Shown here one piece after another: positions 22,187 through 30,791 of a stretch of DNA of 64,000 nucleotides. A model generated the notes under the pieces. The model saw only the letters and a program-made list of their open reading frames with translations, was not told where the DNA came from and ran no database searches. Within the stretch, counting starts at the first letter, position 1. Every line of letters begins with the position of its first letter. Source of the DNA: Tsukamurella sp. PLM1 (GTDB lineage: Bacteria; Actinomycetota; Actinomycetes; Mycobacteriales; Mycobacteriaceae); the NCBI RefSeq assembly GCF_023168325.1, contig NZ_AP025688.1, positions 3,968,001 to 4,032,000 on the forward strand, written 5' to 3'. Both the position numbers and the translations under genes were made by a program.

Positions 22187-22612
22187 TCATACCGGGCCCG
22201 CGCGGGCGACGGCGACCGCCTCGCCGTCGCCGAAGACCGACAGGGAGACCGGGACGCTCACGCGGACCGTCACCTCGAAGTCCTCCACGCCGCACGCCCG
22301 GAGTGCCCCCGCGTTGGCTCGGGCCAGACGGTCCGCCGCCGCGCACGCCTCATCGGCATCGATCGCGCTCGCGGCGCCCGCGAGCGCCGCGAGATCGGCC
22401 GCCGCCTGCGCGCGGTGGCGGGCGGAAACGGCGGCGCCCACGTCGATCACCATGACCGCCACCACGACGATCGCGGCGACCATCACAGCGGCGAGCACCG
22501 TCGCCACGCCGTCCTCCCGCCCGCCCCACGGACGCGCGCAAGGGCGGTGCGGCGGACCGCTCGTCGGTACCGCTCGGTCGACCGCCGGACCGGCACGGGC
22601 CGCCGCGGTCAC
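22187..22612 (-). CDS. TadE/TadG-like membrane protein of the helicase/secretion neighbourhood (Rv3654c-like)
   Basis: 141 residues, last gene of the Tad cluster. After a basic N-terminal region (GREDGVATVLAAVM) there is one hydrophobic helix (AAVMVAAIVVVAVMVIDVGAAV) followed by ARHRAQAAADLAALAGA, the typical TadG-like segment. The remainder is predicted outside, with two cysteines (DEACAAAD, LRACGVED) that could pair. The GTG start overlaps the tadE stop as GTGA, indicating translational coupling. It is a likely minor pilin-like component. Confidence 0.8.
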   Translation of the reverse strand: MTAAARAGPAVDRAVPTSGPPHRPCARPWGGREDGVATVLAAVMVAAIVVVAVMVIDVGAAVSARHRAQAAADLAALAGAASAIDADEACAAADRLARANAGALRACGVEDFEVTVRVSVPVSLSVFGDGEAVAVARAGPV

Positions 22613-22917
22613 GACGCCGTCCCCGGCTCGGCCGCGGCCACCGCCGTCGCCGAGACCGTGAGCCCCGGCAGCAGCGCCACCGGAGCCCGGACCCGCACCG
22701 TCACGGTGTCGCCGTCCCGGCTCACCGTCGAGGTCGCGCCCGGCGGGCCGACCGACTGGACCGCCCTCGCGGCACGGGCCTCATCGCCCCCGGCGCTGAG
22801 CCGGGCCGCTTCGCGGGCGGCGTCCACGCACCGGACATGAGCGGTGACGCCCACGACCGCGCCCACGCTGAGCACCAGCACGGTGATGAGGCTGGCGACG
22901 GCGAACGCCGCCTCCAC
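22609..22917 (-). CDS. tadE: TadE-like minor pilin (Rv3655c-like)
   Basis: Reading to the stop at 22609 gives AGAVTVEAAFAVASLITVLVLSVGAVV, the pilin-like helix with the conserved Glu of TadE proteins. It is followed by CVDAAREAARLSAGGDEA and a short extracytoplasmic domain. The start is uncertain: the only usable codon in frame is GTG 22917 (VEAAFAV), but the residues before it (GRRLAEEAGAVT) fit the family, so a start nearer the flp stop may be hidden by an indel. The stop overlaps the next gene as GTGA. Confidence 0.7.
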   Translation of the reverse strand: MEAAFAVASLITVLVLSVGAVVGVTAHVRCVDAAREAARLSAGGDEARAARAVQSVGPPGATSTVSRDGDTVTVRVRAPVALLPGLTVSATAVAAAEPGTAS

Positions 22918-22952
22918 CGTGACCGCCCCCGCCTCCTCGGCGAGTCGGCGTC

Positions 22953-23147
22953 CTAGCCGGTGGAGGTGCCCAGCGCCTTGCCGATGATGTCCGTCAGTCC
23001 GCTGATGATGTTGTCGCCGGTGACGACCCCATAGAGAACGGCCCCGAACGCCGCGGCCGCGACGGTCCCTATTGCGTACTCGACGGTGCTCATGCCGTCT
23101 TCCTCCAGCATCAGCTCGGTCATCCTGCATCGCAGTCGAACCCACAT
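22953..23147 (-). CDS. flp: Flp-type prepilin (Rv3656c-like)
   Basis: 64 residues from ATG 23147 (MWVRLRCRMTELMLEEDG). It contains a class III prepilin motif: cleavage after Gly in EEDG/MSTVEYAIGTVA with Glu at +5, followed by a hydrophobic helix to the C-terminus. It would be the major Tad/Flp pilus subunit. AAGGGG lies upstream. As sequenced, its frame is continuous with tadC, which looks like an artefact of a lost G at 23179-23181. No prepilin peptidase (TadV) gene is present in this window. Confidence 0.85.
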   Translation of the reverse strand: MWVRLRCRMTELMLEEDGMSTVEYAIGTVAAAAFGAVLYGVVTGDNIISGLTDIIGKALGTSTG

Positions 23148-23169
23148 TCCATCCCCTTCCGTCGGGCCG

Positions 23170-23771
23170 CTAGAGCAGCCCTCCCCGAGCACCTTGCCCG
23201 CGAGTCCCATCACCACCGGCACGAGGCCCAGGCACACGAAAGCCGGCAGGAAGCACAGCCCCAGCGGCCCCGCGACCGCGACGCCCGCGCGTTCGCCCGC
23301 CGCCACCGCCCGGTCCTCCGCCTGCGCCCGCTCGGTGCGCGCGAGGTCCGCCAGCCCCGCGGCCGGCGACGAGCCCGCGCGGGCGGACCGTCGGAGCATG
23401 CGGGTGAGCCCGACGACCTGCGGGTCGTCCGATTCGGTCCGCCACGCGGTCTCAGCGTCGGAGCCCAGCGCGAGCAGCTCTGACGCGCGGTTCAGCACCT
23501 CCGCCAGCGCGAGCGGCGCGCCGGCGGCGACGGCGCGGGCGGCGTCGGCGGTGGGCATGCCCGCGCGCAGGCACACCGCGAACAGGTCGTACGCCGCGGC
23601 CGCCTCGAACGGGTCCGCCGGCGCGGCCCGGCGGGGCAGCCGCATCCCCCGCAACAGGGGTGTCTCCCCCGTCACGCCGGCGACGACCGCCGACCGCGCC
23701 GCGACCGGGAGCACGAGCAGGGCCGCCGCGAGCAGGGCGAGTGCGGCGGCGAGCGGACCGTGACCGCTCAT
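23170..23771 (-). CDS. tadC: TadC-like inner-membrane platform protein (Rv3657c-like)
   Basis: It starts MSGHGPLAAALALLAAALLV at ATG 23771, overlapping the tadB stop as ATGA. It contains a T2SSF-type core (AYDLFAVCLRAGMPTADAARAVA, LARTERAQAEDRAVAAGERA) and two C-terminal helices (LGLCFLPAFVCLGLVPVVMG). As sequenced the frame reads straight through into flp. Restoring one G at 23179-23181 gives the ending VLGEGLL followed by TAG at 23170-23172, which separates the two genes as in mycobacteria. I annotate it as separate on that basis. Confidence 0.78.
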
Positions 23772-24567
23772 GTCCGTTCCACCGATCCGGTGCCGCCGGC
23801 ACCGTCGGCGATGGCGCGGGACCAGAGGAGCCCGGCGCAGGTCAAGCACGTCCCGACGACCAGCAGCACACCGCCCGCGCCGGTGCCCAGCAGCGTGCCG
23901 AGGGGATCGGCGCCGATGAGCTGTCCCATCGCGACGCCGAGCACGGGGAGGGCGGCGAGCACCTGCGCGGTGGCGCGCGCACCGGCCAGCGACGAGTGCG
24001 CCCGCCGCTCGTACCGCTCGCGGGCCCGTAGGTCCTCGCGGACGGAGGCGAGCAGGTCGCCCATGCCGATGCCGTGCCGCGTGCCCGTCTCCCAGGCCGC
24101 AGCGATCCGCGACCACGCGGCGCTCTCGCCGGCGTGCGTCCGCAGGCCGGCCGACACGTCGCCGCCGAGTTCGGCACGGCCGGCCATCTCGGCGAAGACG
24201 GCGCGCACGTGCGGATCCTCGGCATCACGGCCGGCGGTGGTGCACGCGGCCGCCGGATGGGCGCCGACGGAGAGCTCGGCGACCATCGCGTCCACGCCGG
24301 CGAGGATCGCCGAGAGCCGGGCCACTCGCTGCCGGGCGGCGCGGTTCCGCGCGCGGAGGTCGCGGGCGGTGCCGGCCGCGAGCGCCGCGGCCAGCGCCTG
24401 ACCGGGGCCGATGAGCAGTGCGCCGAGCGGGATCGCGGCGGCCAGCCAACCCCACCGCACCGCGAACGGCGCGGCCGCGGGCGCGTACTCCGCTCGCAGA
24501 CGGGCGGCGGCCGGACCCCGGGCCACGCCAGCGCCGCCGCGGCGAGCAGGACGATCGCGACGGTCAT
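23768..24567 (-). CDS. tadB: TadB-like inner-membrane platform protein (Rv3658c-like)
   Basis: It begins MTVAIVLLAAAALAWPG from ATG 24567, overlapping the tadA stop as ATGA. A one-base loss in the run at 24516-24519 breaks the frame, after which it continues AAARLRAEYAPAAAPFAV. The T2SSF-type segment includes HPAAACTTAGRDAEDPHVRA and TRHGIGMGDLLASVREDLRA, with C-terminal helices AQVLAALPVLGVAMGQLIG and GVLLVVGTCLTCAGLLW. With TadC it forms the membrane platform on which the TadA ATPase acts. Confidence 0.8.
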
Positions 24568-25745
24568 GAGACACCCCGCTCGGCGAGCAGCACCGACACA
24601 CGCTCCGCTGCCGGCGTGAACCCGGTGTCGCGCTCCCACGCGGGCAGCACCCGCACGTAGCCGTCGTCGCCGCGGTCGACGACGCCGATGCTGCGCAACC
24701 CGCGCCGCCCCGAGGGCCAGCGGTGCACCGCGAACACCACCTGGAAAGCGGCGGCCAGCTGCGCGTGCAGCGCGTCCCGCCCCAGGCCGCCCAGCGCGGC
24801 GAGCGCCTCGAGCCGGGCGGGCACCTCCCGCGGGGAGTTGGCGTGGACGGTGCCGGCCCCGCCGTCGTGGCCCGTGTTCAGGGCGGTGAGCAGGTCGACG
24901 ACCTCGGCGCCGCGGACCTCGCCGACCACGATCCGGTCGGGCCGCATCCGCAGCGCCTGCCGCACCAGGTCGCGCACCGTCACCTCACCGACGCCCTCGA
25001 CGTTAGCGCCCCGCGCCAGCAGCGACACCACGTGCGGGTGCACCGGAGCGAGCTCGTGCGCGTCCTCGACGCACAACACCCGCTCCGCCGGCGCCACTGC
25101 GCCGAGCATCCCGTTGAGCAGCGTCGTCTTCCCGCTGCCGGTACCGCCGACCACGAGGAAGGCGAGCCGCGCCGCCACCACCCGGCGCACCAGCCCGGCG
25201 ACCTCCGCCGGCACCGCCCCGCTGTCGATCAGCGTGCCGAGCGTCTGGGTGGCAGGGCGCAGCACGCGCAGGGAGATGCAGGTGCCGCCGTGCGCGAGGG
25301 GCGGCAGAACGGCGTGCAACCGGATCCCGCTCCCCGCGCGGCCGCCCGGCCCGGCCGGCAGGTGCCCGTCGACCCACGGCTGCGCGTCGTCCAGCCGCCG
25401 GCCGGCCGTCAGTGCGAGCCGAGCCGCGAGGCGCCGCACGGCATCGTCGTCCTCGAAGACGACGCCCGCGGGCTCGAGGCCCCGGCCCCGGTCCACCCAC
25501 ACCTTCCGCGGGCCGCAGACCAGCACGTCGGTGACGTCCGGGTCGGCGAGGAGCGGTTCGAGCCGCCCGGCGCCGACGAGCTCGGTCTCGAGGTAGGCGA
25601 GGCCGTCGAGCAGGTCCGTATCGCCCAGGACGCCCCCGCATTCGGCGCGGAGCGCGGCCGCCATCACGTCGGGGGTGAGGACGGTCGCGGTGTGCGCCAG
25701 CCGCTCCCGCACCCGGGCGAGCAGGTCGCCGTCCGGGGAGGTCAC
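24564..25745 (-). CDS. tadA: TadA-like secretion ATPase (Rv3659c-like)
   Basis: About 393 residues from GTG 25745 (VTSPDGDLLARVRERLAH). Walker A is LVVGGTGSGKTTLLNGML, the Asp box is RVLCVEDAHELAP, and Walker B and His boxes are DRIVVGEVRGAEVVDLLTAL and GHDGGAGTVHANSPREV. These are the standard features of GspE/TadA traffic ATPases that power pilus assembly. Its GTG overlaps the cpaE stop as GTGA and its stop overlaps tadB as ATGA, so the cluster is translationally coupled. The frame is complete. An upstream extension of the frame is only a shadow of cpaE. Confidence 0.92.
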   Translation of the reverse strand: MTSPDGDLLARVRERLAHTATVLTPDVMAAALRAECGGVLGDTDLLDGLAYLETELVGAGRLEPLLADPDVTDVLVCGPRKVWVDRGRGLEPAGVVFEDDDAVRRLAARLALTAGRRLDDAQPWVDGHLPAGPGGRAGSGIRLHAVLPPLAHGGTCISLRVLRPATQTLGTLIDSGAVPAEVAGLVRRVVAARLAFLVVGGTGSGKTTLLNGMLGAVAPAERVLCVEDAHELAPVHPHVVSLLARGANVEGVGEVTVRDLVRQALRMRPDRIVVGEVRGAEVVDLLTALNTGHDGGAGTVHANSPREVPARLEALAALGGLGRDALHAQLAAAFQVVFAVHRWPSGRRGLRSIGVVDRGDDGYVRVLPAWERDTGFTPAAERVSVLLAERGVS

Positions 25746-26843
25746 GCCGCACCCCGCCGCACGCCCTCGAGCACGCGGCCGGCCGCGACCGCCAGCGGCG
25801 TGCCCTTGCGCAACCGCAGCCCGCCGTCGTCGAGTTGGGCGGCCAGCCCGGGTTGCGGTCGCATCGATGCCAGCAGAGGCACCCCGACGGCCCGCTCGAC
25901 GTCGCGCGCCGAGAGCCCGCCCGGCGCCGGGCCGCGCACCACCAGCCCGACGTGCCGGGAGCGGGCGGCCACCCCGTCGGCCACGCTGCGCGCCGCGGCG
26001 CACCCCGCACCGTGGCGCCGGCGACCACGACCACCACGTCGGCCACCTCGAGGCAGGCGGAGGTCGCCGGGTCGTCGCGCCGGGGGAGGTCGACGACGGT
26101 GACCCCCACGCTGCGGCGGCCCGCGTCGATCACCGCGAGCAGTCCCTCGACCGGAATATCCGACGGGGTGGTTCCGGCTGCGGCGTCGCGCGTTCCGCCG
26201 GCGGCCGATCCGCCCGCCGACAGCACCGCCACGGCGCCCGCGCGCCCGGGGAGCGCCGCGACCAGGGCGTCCGACGGAACGTGCCCGCCGCGCAGCGCCA
26301 GGTCGCCCCAGCGCAGGCCGGGCATGTCCGCGCAGCCGAGGAGCAGGTCGAGGCCGCCGCCCCACGGGTCCGCGTCGACCGCGAGCGCCCTGATCCCCCG
26401 GCTCGGCGCCGTCACCGCGACGGCGGCCGCGAGGACCGAGGCCCCCGCGCCGCCGTGCCCGCCGACGACGGCGACGACGCGCGAGCGCGCACCGTCGTCC
26501 TGTTCCCTGGCCGCGAGGAACCGGGCCAGGTCACGGACCTGCGCGGGCAGCACGAAGACCTGCGCGGCGCCCACCTCGACGGCTGCCGCCAGTTCCGCCA
26601 TGCCCGCCTCGGCCGCGACGATCGCGACCCCGTCGCGGCGCGGGAGGCCGCCCGCCCGCGCCGCCTCCGCCATCGCCGTCGCGGCGCCCGGTCCAACACC
26701 AGTCCCGCAGCGGCCGCCCACGCCGCGCGCGGGCGGCCCCGGTCGACGTCCGTCACCGTGCGCGCCGCGGCCGCCGCAGCGCGGCGCACGTCATCGGCCA
26801 GCCCCTGCTCGGCCACCGCCATCCCGATCTCGATTCCCCGCAT
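25742..26843 (-). CDS. CpaE-like P-loop protein of the helicase/secretion neighbourhood (Rv3660c-like)
   Basis: First gene of the Tad cluster, from ATG 26843 (MRGIEIGMAVAEQG). After a break in a C run (26687-26689) it continues MAEAARAGGLPRRDG and VVAVVGGHGGAGASVLAAAV. This is the deviant Walker A position, but the usual GK is GA, so the P-loop is degenerate. ALAVDADPWGGGLDLLLG and VTVVDLPRRDDPAT follow, as in MinD/CpaE proteins. A second break (26003-26006) precedes the C-terminal VADGVAARSRHVGLVVRGP. Such proteins localise the Tad machine. It is transcribed divergently from the HAD gene 148 bp away. Confidence 0.82.
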
Positions 26844-26991
26844 ACGCCCAGCTTGGCCCCGACACCCGACCGGAAGGGCCCGCCGCCGGGGCATCTGTGG
26901 AGGAACGTGTCCGGTTCGAGAAACCTGTGGAGGAATCCGGGCTCGACTCTTGCGCGGTACGGATCGGCATGGCAGCGGTAGGGTGAACGTC

Positions 26992-27867
26992 GTGAGCCCA
27001 ACCGCGCCCGACGAGGCCCCGGTGCGCCGGGTCGCCGCGTTCTTCGACCTGGACAAGACGATCATCGCGAAGTCGTCCGCACTCGCGTTCTCGCGGCCCT
27101 TCTTCGACGAGGGCCTGCTCAACCGTCGTGCCGTGCTGAAGTCGAGCTACGCCCAGTTCCTGATGATGCTCACGGCGGCCGACCACGACCAGATGGAGCG
27201 CATGCGCGACCACCTCACGCAGATGTGCGAGGGCTGGAACGTCGAACAGGTGAAGTCCATAGTCCGCGAGGCGCTGCATGACGTGGTGAACCCGCTCGTC
27301 TTCGCCGAGGCGTCGGAGCTGATCGCGGGGCACCACGCCCGCGGCCACGACGTGGTGATCGTCTCGGCATCCGGCGAGGAGATGGTCGCGCCGATCGCAG
27401 ACCTGCTCGGCGCCGACTACGCGGTCGCGTCGAAGATGAAGGTCGAGGACGGTAAGTACGCCGGCGAGGTGGAGTTCTACTGCTACGGCGAGAACAAGGT
27501 CGTCGCGATGGAGGCGCTCGCCGCCGAGCACGGGTACGACCTCGACCAGTGCTTCGCCTACTCGGACTCGATCACCGACGTCCCGATGCTGGCCGCCGTG
27601 GGTCACCCCACCGCGGTCAACCCCGACCGGGGCCTGCGCAAGGAGGCAGCGGAGCGGGGCTGGCCGGTGGTCTCGTTCTCGAACCCGACGCCCCTGCGGG
27701 ACCGGATCCCGACCCCCTCCCGGAACTCGGTACTCGCCTCGGCCGGCCTCGGTCTCGTCGCCGCAGGTGCCGGAATCGCGACTTACTTTGCGCTGCAACG
27801 CAAAATCCTGAGAAAAGGCCCGCCGGGCCCGCCTTCCGGAGAATTTTCCGCCAACCCCTTGATGTGA
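26992..27867 (+). CDS. HAD-family phosphatase with C-terminal membrane helix (Rv3661-like)
   Basis: 291 residues. HAD motif I is FFDLDKTIIAKSS, motif II is VVIVSAS, the motif III Lys lies in the ENKVVAMEAL region, and motif IV is CFAYSDSITDVPML, matching the IB/SerB-like subfamily of phosphoserine phosphatase relatives. Following PVVSFSNPTPLRDR is a hydrophobic helix (VLASAGLGLVAAGAGIATYF) and a basic tail, so it is probably membrane-anchored. GTG 26992 is preferred over GTG 26983 because an AGGG lies about 8 nt before it. The stop codon lies inside the putative Ms1 promoter. Confidence 0.88.
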   Translation: MSPTAPDEAPVRRVAAFFDLDKTIIAKSSALAFSRPFFDEGLLNRRAVLKSSYAQFLMMLTAADHDQMERMRDHLTQMCEGWNVEQVKSIVREALHDVVNPLVFAEASELIAGHHARGHDVVIVSASGEEMVAPIADLLGADYAVASKMKVEDGKYAGEVEFYCYGENKVVAMEALAAEHGYDLDQCFAYSDSITDVPMLAAVGHPTAVNPDRGLRKEAAERGWPVVSFSNPTPLRDRIPTPSRNSVLASAGLGLVAAGAGIATYFALQRKILRKGPPGPPSGEFSANPLM

Positions 27868-27887
27868 TCGCCGTCACAAGGTACAAA
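27859..27887 (+). promoter_or_regulatory. Predicted sigma-70-type promoter of the intergenic RNA
   Basis: TTGATG (27859-27864), a 17-bp spacer, then TACAAA (27882-27887) is an unusually good -35/-10 pair for this GC content. The -35 overlaps the end of the HAD gene. Transcription would begin near 27893 and run into the gene-free region. Confidence 0.6.
27863..27878. promoter_or_regulatory. Perfect CRP-type operator
   Basis: TGTGATCGCCGTCACA matches the TGTGA-N6-TCACA consensus of enterobacterial and mycobacterial CRP exactly. It sits between the -35 and -10 elements of the predicted promoter, a position that would favour repression by Crp unless the real start is further downstream. Confidence 0.6.
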
Positions 27888-27891
27888 TGAA

Positions 27892-28180
27892 TCACGGAGC
27901 GGCGCAAAGCCAAACCCTCACCGGAAGAGAAGGTCGAGGGTTCCTGAGCGTCAAGGCTCCCAGCACGGACACCAGGCACCCACGCGGAGCTCGCCACCTA
28001 TGGCGGAAAGCGCTGTGAGCCTGCGTCACCGGGGAACCAGTGGTCAGCACAAGGTCTGCGGATAGTGGATCTCTCCCCGCGTGAACGCCGAGGCCGTAAT
28101 ACAGCCCACCCTTACGCACGCTTGGTAACCGGGATCCGTGCTAGCGAACGGCGATTCGGACCCGTTCTTCAGGACACGCC
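27892..28180 (+). ncRNA. Candidate Ms1/MTS2823-type small RNA
   Basis: The region between the Rv3661-like and Rv3662c-like genes (about 335 bp) has no ORF of merit. In mycobacteria exactly this gap encodes the abundant stationary-phase RNA MTS2823, equivalent to Ms1, of about 300 nt, which binds core RNA polymerase. Here it is preceded by a good promoter. A strong hairpin lies near the 5-prime end at 27913-27942: AACCCTCACC pairs with GGTcGAGGGTT, leaving one bulged C. The 3-prime end is not certain and no clear terminator was found. Placement is by synteny; I could not compare the sequence itself. Confidence 0.55.
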
Positions 28181-28202
28181 ACATTGGGCGCGCACCTGGA
28201 GC

Positions 28203-28996
28203 TCAGGCCGGGTCGCCGTTGCGCATGTCCGGGGCCGGTCCGCCCTGCCCTTCCTCCCTCTCATCGCTCCGCGAGCGCCGGGCCTCGACCCCGCCGGCCT
28301 CCAGCGCCTGACAGCACAGAACGACCCACGCCACCACGCCGTCCGGCTCGCCCACGCCGAACGCGTCCGCCGCGTCGGCGTAGCTGGGAGCGAACTTCAG
28401 CCACGTCGTCTCGGGGATCCCCAGGGCATGCGGGTCCAGCCCGGACGCCACCGTGACCAGGCGCGATGCCGCCCGGGCCACCACCCCGTCCGCCACCTCG
28501 AACGGCCGCAGGGACAGCAGTTCCCCGTGGACCACGGCCGCGACCACCGGCGCCGGCGCCTGAGTCCCGCCCGTGACCAGCTGCGCGAGCAACCCCAGCC
28601 GCTCCCCGTACCCGGGCGCGGACGCCCGAGGCGGGAGTCGTCACCGTCGACGAGTTCCGCCGCGGCAAGGGTGTGCAGCCGCGCCAGCACCTGGAGCGGC
28701 GCGCGCCGCCACACCCCGACGGTGGCGTCGAGCGCGTCACCGTCGACCGCCTGATACGCGCGCATCGCGCCCGCCAGCACCGGATCGGAGATCAGGTCAT
28801 CCCTACTCAGGGCCACCGCGCCACCGTCGAGAGCCGCGGAGGCCCGCGCGCCCCGCAGCGATGACTCGGTGGCGGTCGCGCGCCACTCCCGCCGGTTCGC
28901 GGGATGACGGTGCACCTTGGCGAGCGCCTCGCGCGCGGCGGCGGCCGCCTCGGCGACGGCGGGAACGGCGACGAGCGGGCTGAGCGGGTCGGTCAC
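28203..28996 (-). CDS. Conserved hypothetical protein (Rv3662c-like)
   Basis: About 264 residues after restoring one base at 28625-28627. It starts MTDPLSPLVAVPAVAEAAAA. The segment ATATESSLRGARASAALDGG resembles the N-terminal SxIEG-containing region of Fic-type proteins, but the HPFxxGNGR Fic motif is absent; the counterpart region reads VVHGELLSLRPFEVADGVVA. It is helical throughout, with no signal or membrane segment. The function is unknown. The gene is conserved in position between the small RNA locus and the dpp operon. Confidence 0.7.
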
Positions 28997-29048
28997 GATG
29001 CCACCCTAGCTCGCGCGCCGCCGCACTCCTGCCGCCCCGGCCCGCCGA

Positions 29049-30791
29049 TCAGCCCGCGAGTTCGATCGAACCGCCAGGAATGGCGTCGATCAGCTTGCGC
29101 GTGTAGTCCGACGACGGATTGTCGTAGACCTGATCCGTCGGCCCCTGCTCCATCACCCTGCCGCCCGCCATCACGAGGGTCTGGTGCGCGATCTGCTTGA
29201 CCACCGCCAGATCGTGAGTGATGAACAGGTAGGTCAGGCCCAGCTCCTGCTGCAGCCCCTCCAGAAGGGTCAGGATCTGCGCCTGCACCAGCACGTCGAG
29301 CGCGGACACCGCCTCGTCGAGCACGATCACCTCGGGGTTCAGCGCCAGTGCCCGCGCGATCGCCACGCGCTGGCGCTGTCCGCCCGACAGCTCGTTCGGG
29401 TAGCGGTGCATGGTGTCCGCCGGCAGCGCCACCATCTCGAGCAGTTCCTTCGCCCGATCCACTCGTGAGGCCTTGTCGCCCACGCCGTGCACCACGAGCG
29501 GTTCAGTGATCGCCCGGTAGATCGAGTACATGGGATCCAGTGAACCGTAAGGGTTCTGGAACACGGGCTGGACACGGCGCCGGAACTTCTTGGCTTCGGT
29601 GCCGGACAGGGAGCGCACGTCCACCCCGTCGAATTCGACGGTGCCGCTGGTGGGCTCGAGCAGGCCGAGCACCATGCGGGCCACGGTCGACTTACCCGAG
29701 CCGGATTCGCCCACGACCGCCGTCGTGGTGCCCCGCAGCATGGTGAAGCTCACGTCATCGACCGCGCGGAAGTCGCTGCTCTGGAACGGCAAGGAGCCAC
29801 GGATCGGGAAGTCCTTCACCAGATTCGAGGCGACGACGACTTCTGCCGGTCCGGGAGTCGCGGCATCGCGCAGACCGTCCTCGACGGTCTCGAGCTCGAC
29901 ACCGCGCTCCTTGACGGTGCTCACGGCGGCCGCCTCCGTGACCGCGTCCGCGGCCGACGGGGCCTCCGTCCTGCGCGCCGACAACGACGGTGCCGCCGCC
30001 ACCAGCCGCCTGGTGTACTCGTGCTGCGGATCCTGCAGGATGTCCAGCGCTGGACCGGATTCCACGACCCGCCCCTTGTACATCACCACGAGGTGACTGG
30101 CACGTTCCGCCGCCAGCCCCAGATCGTGCGTGATGAGCAGCACCGCGGTCCCCAGGTCCGTGGTGAGCGTCTCCAGGTGGTCGAGGATCTGCCGCTGCAC
30201 CGTGACGTCCAGCGCGGAGGTCGGCTCGTCGGCGATCAACAGCTTGGGCCGGCAGGCCAGGCCGATCGCGATGAGCGCGCGCTGCTTCATGCCGCCCGAG
30301 AACTCGTGCGGGTACTGGTTCACCCGCTTGTCCGGGTCCTTCATGCCGGCCTCGGCCAGCAGCGCGACGGCCCGTTTCCGGGCATCCCCCTCCTCGGCGT
30401 TGTTGGCCTTGAGGGTCTCGCGGATCTGGAAACCGATCCGCCACAGCGGGTTCAGGTTGGTGTTCGGATCCTGCGGTACCAGGCCGATACCATCACCGCG
30501 GATCTTCTGGAAGTCCTTCTCGGAGGCCTTCGACAGGTCCTGACCGTTGAAGACGATCTGCCCGCTCGCCACCTTGCCGGTGCCCTGTAGCAGGCCCATC
30601 ACCGCGGCGGCCGTGGTGGACTTGCCCGAGCCGGACTCGCCGACGATGGCCACCGTCTGGCCCGGGTAGACGGTGAGGCCGGCACCCCGGACTGCCTGAA
30701 CGGGCTTGCCCTGCACGTCGAATTCCACGACCAGATCGCGGATCTCGAGGAGGGGCGACGGTTCTGCATTCTGCATCGAGTCGTCGGACAT
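29049..30791 (-). CDS. dppD: Dipeptide ABC importer, fused twin ATPase
   Basis: 580 residues with two ABC domains. Domain 1 has Walker A GESGSGKSTTAAAVM, signature FSGGMKQRALIAIGLA and Walker B KLLIADEPTSALD. Domain 2 (after about residue 330) has GESGSGKSTVARMVLG, LSGGQRQRVAIARALA and EVIVLDEAVSALD. Each shows the oligopeptide-type C-terminal extension (HEYTRRLVAAAP, SDYTRKLIDAIPGG). It energises peptide uptake with DppB/DppC. Fused DppD is also seen in Rv3663c. The second domain has EAV where EPT is usual, a conservative change. The ATG overlaps the dppC stop by one base. Confidence 0.93.
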   Translation of the reverse strand: MSDDSMQNAEPSPLLEIRDLVVEFDVQGKPVQAVRGAGLTVYPGQTVAIVGESGSGKSTTAAAVMGLLQGTGKVASGQIVFNGQDLSKASEKDFQKIRGDGIGLVPQDPNTNLNPLWRIGFQIRETLKANNAEEGDARKRAVALLAEAGMKDPDKRVNQYPHEFSGGMKQRALIAIGLACRPKLLIADEPTSALDVTVQRQILDHLETLTTDLGTAVLLITHDLGLAAERASHLVVMYKGRVVESGPALDILQDPQHEYTRRLVAAAPSLSARRTEAPSAADAVTEAAAVSTVKERGVELETVEDGLRDAATPGPAEVVVASNLVKDFPIRGSLPFQSSDFRAVDDVSFTMLRGTTTAVVGESGSGKSTVARMVLGLLEPTSGTVEFDGVDVRSLSGTEAKKFRRRVQPVFQNPYGSLDPMYSIYRAITEPLVVHGVGDKASRVDRAKELLEMVALPADTMHRYPNELSGGQRQRVAIARALALNPEVIVLDEAVSALDVLVQAQILTLLEGLQQELGLTYLFITHDLAVVKQIAHQTLVMAGGRVMEQGPTDQVYDNPSSDYTRKLIDAIPGGSIELAG

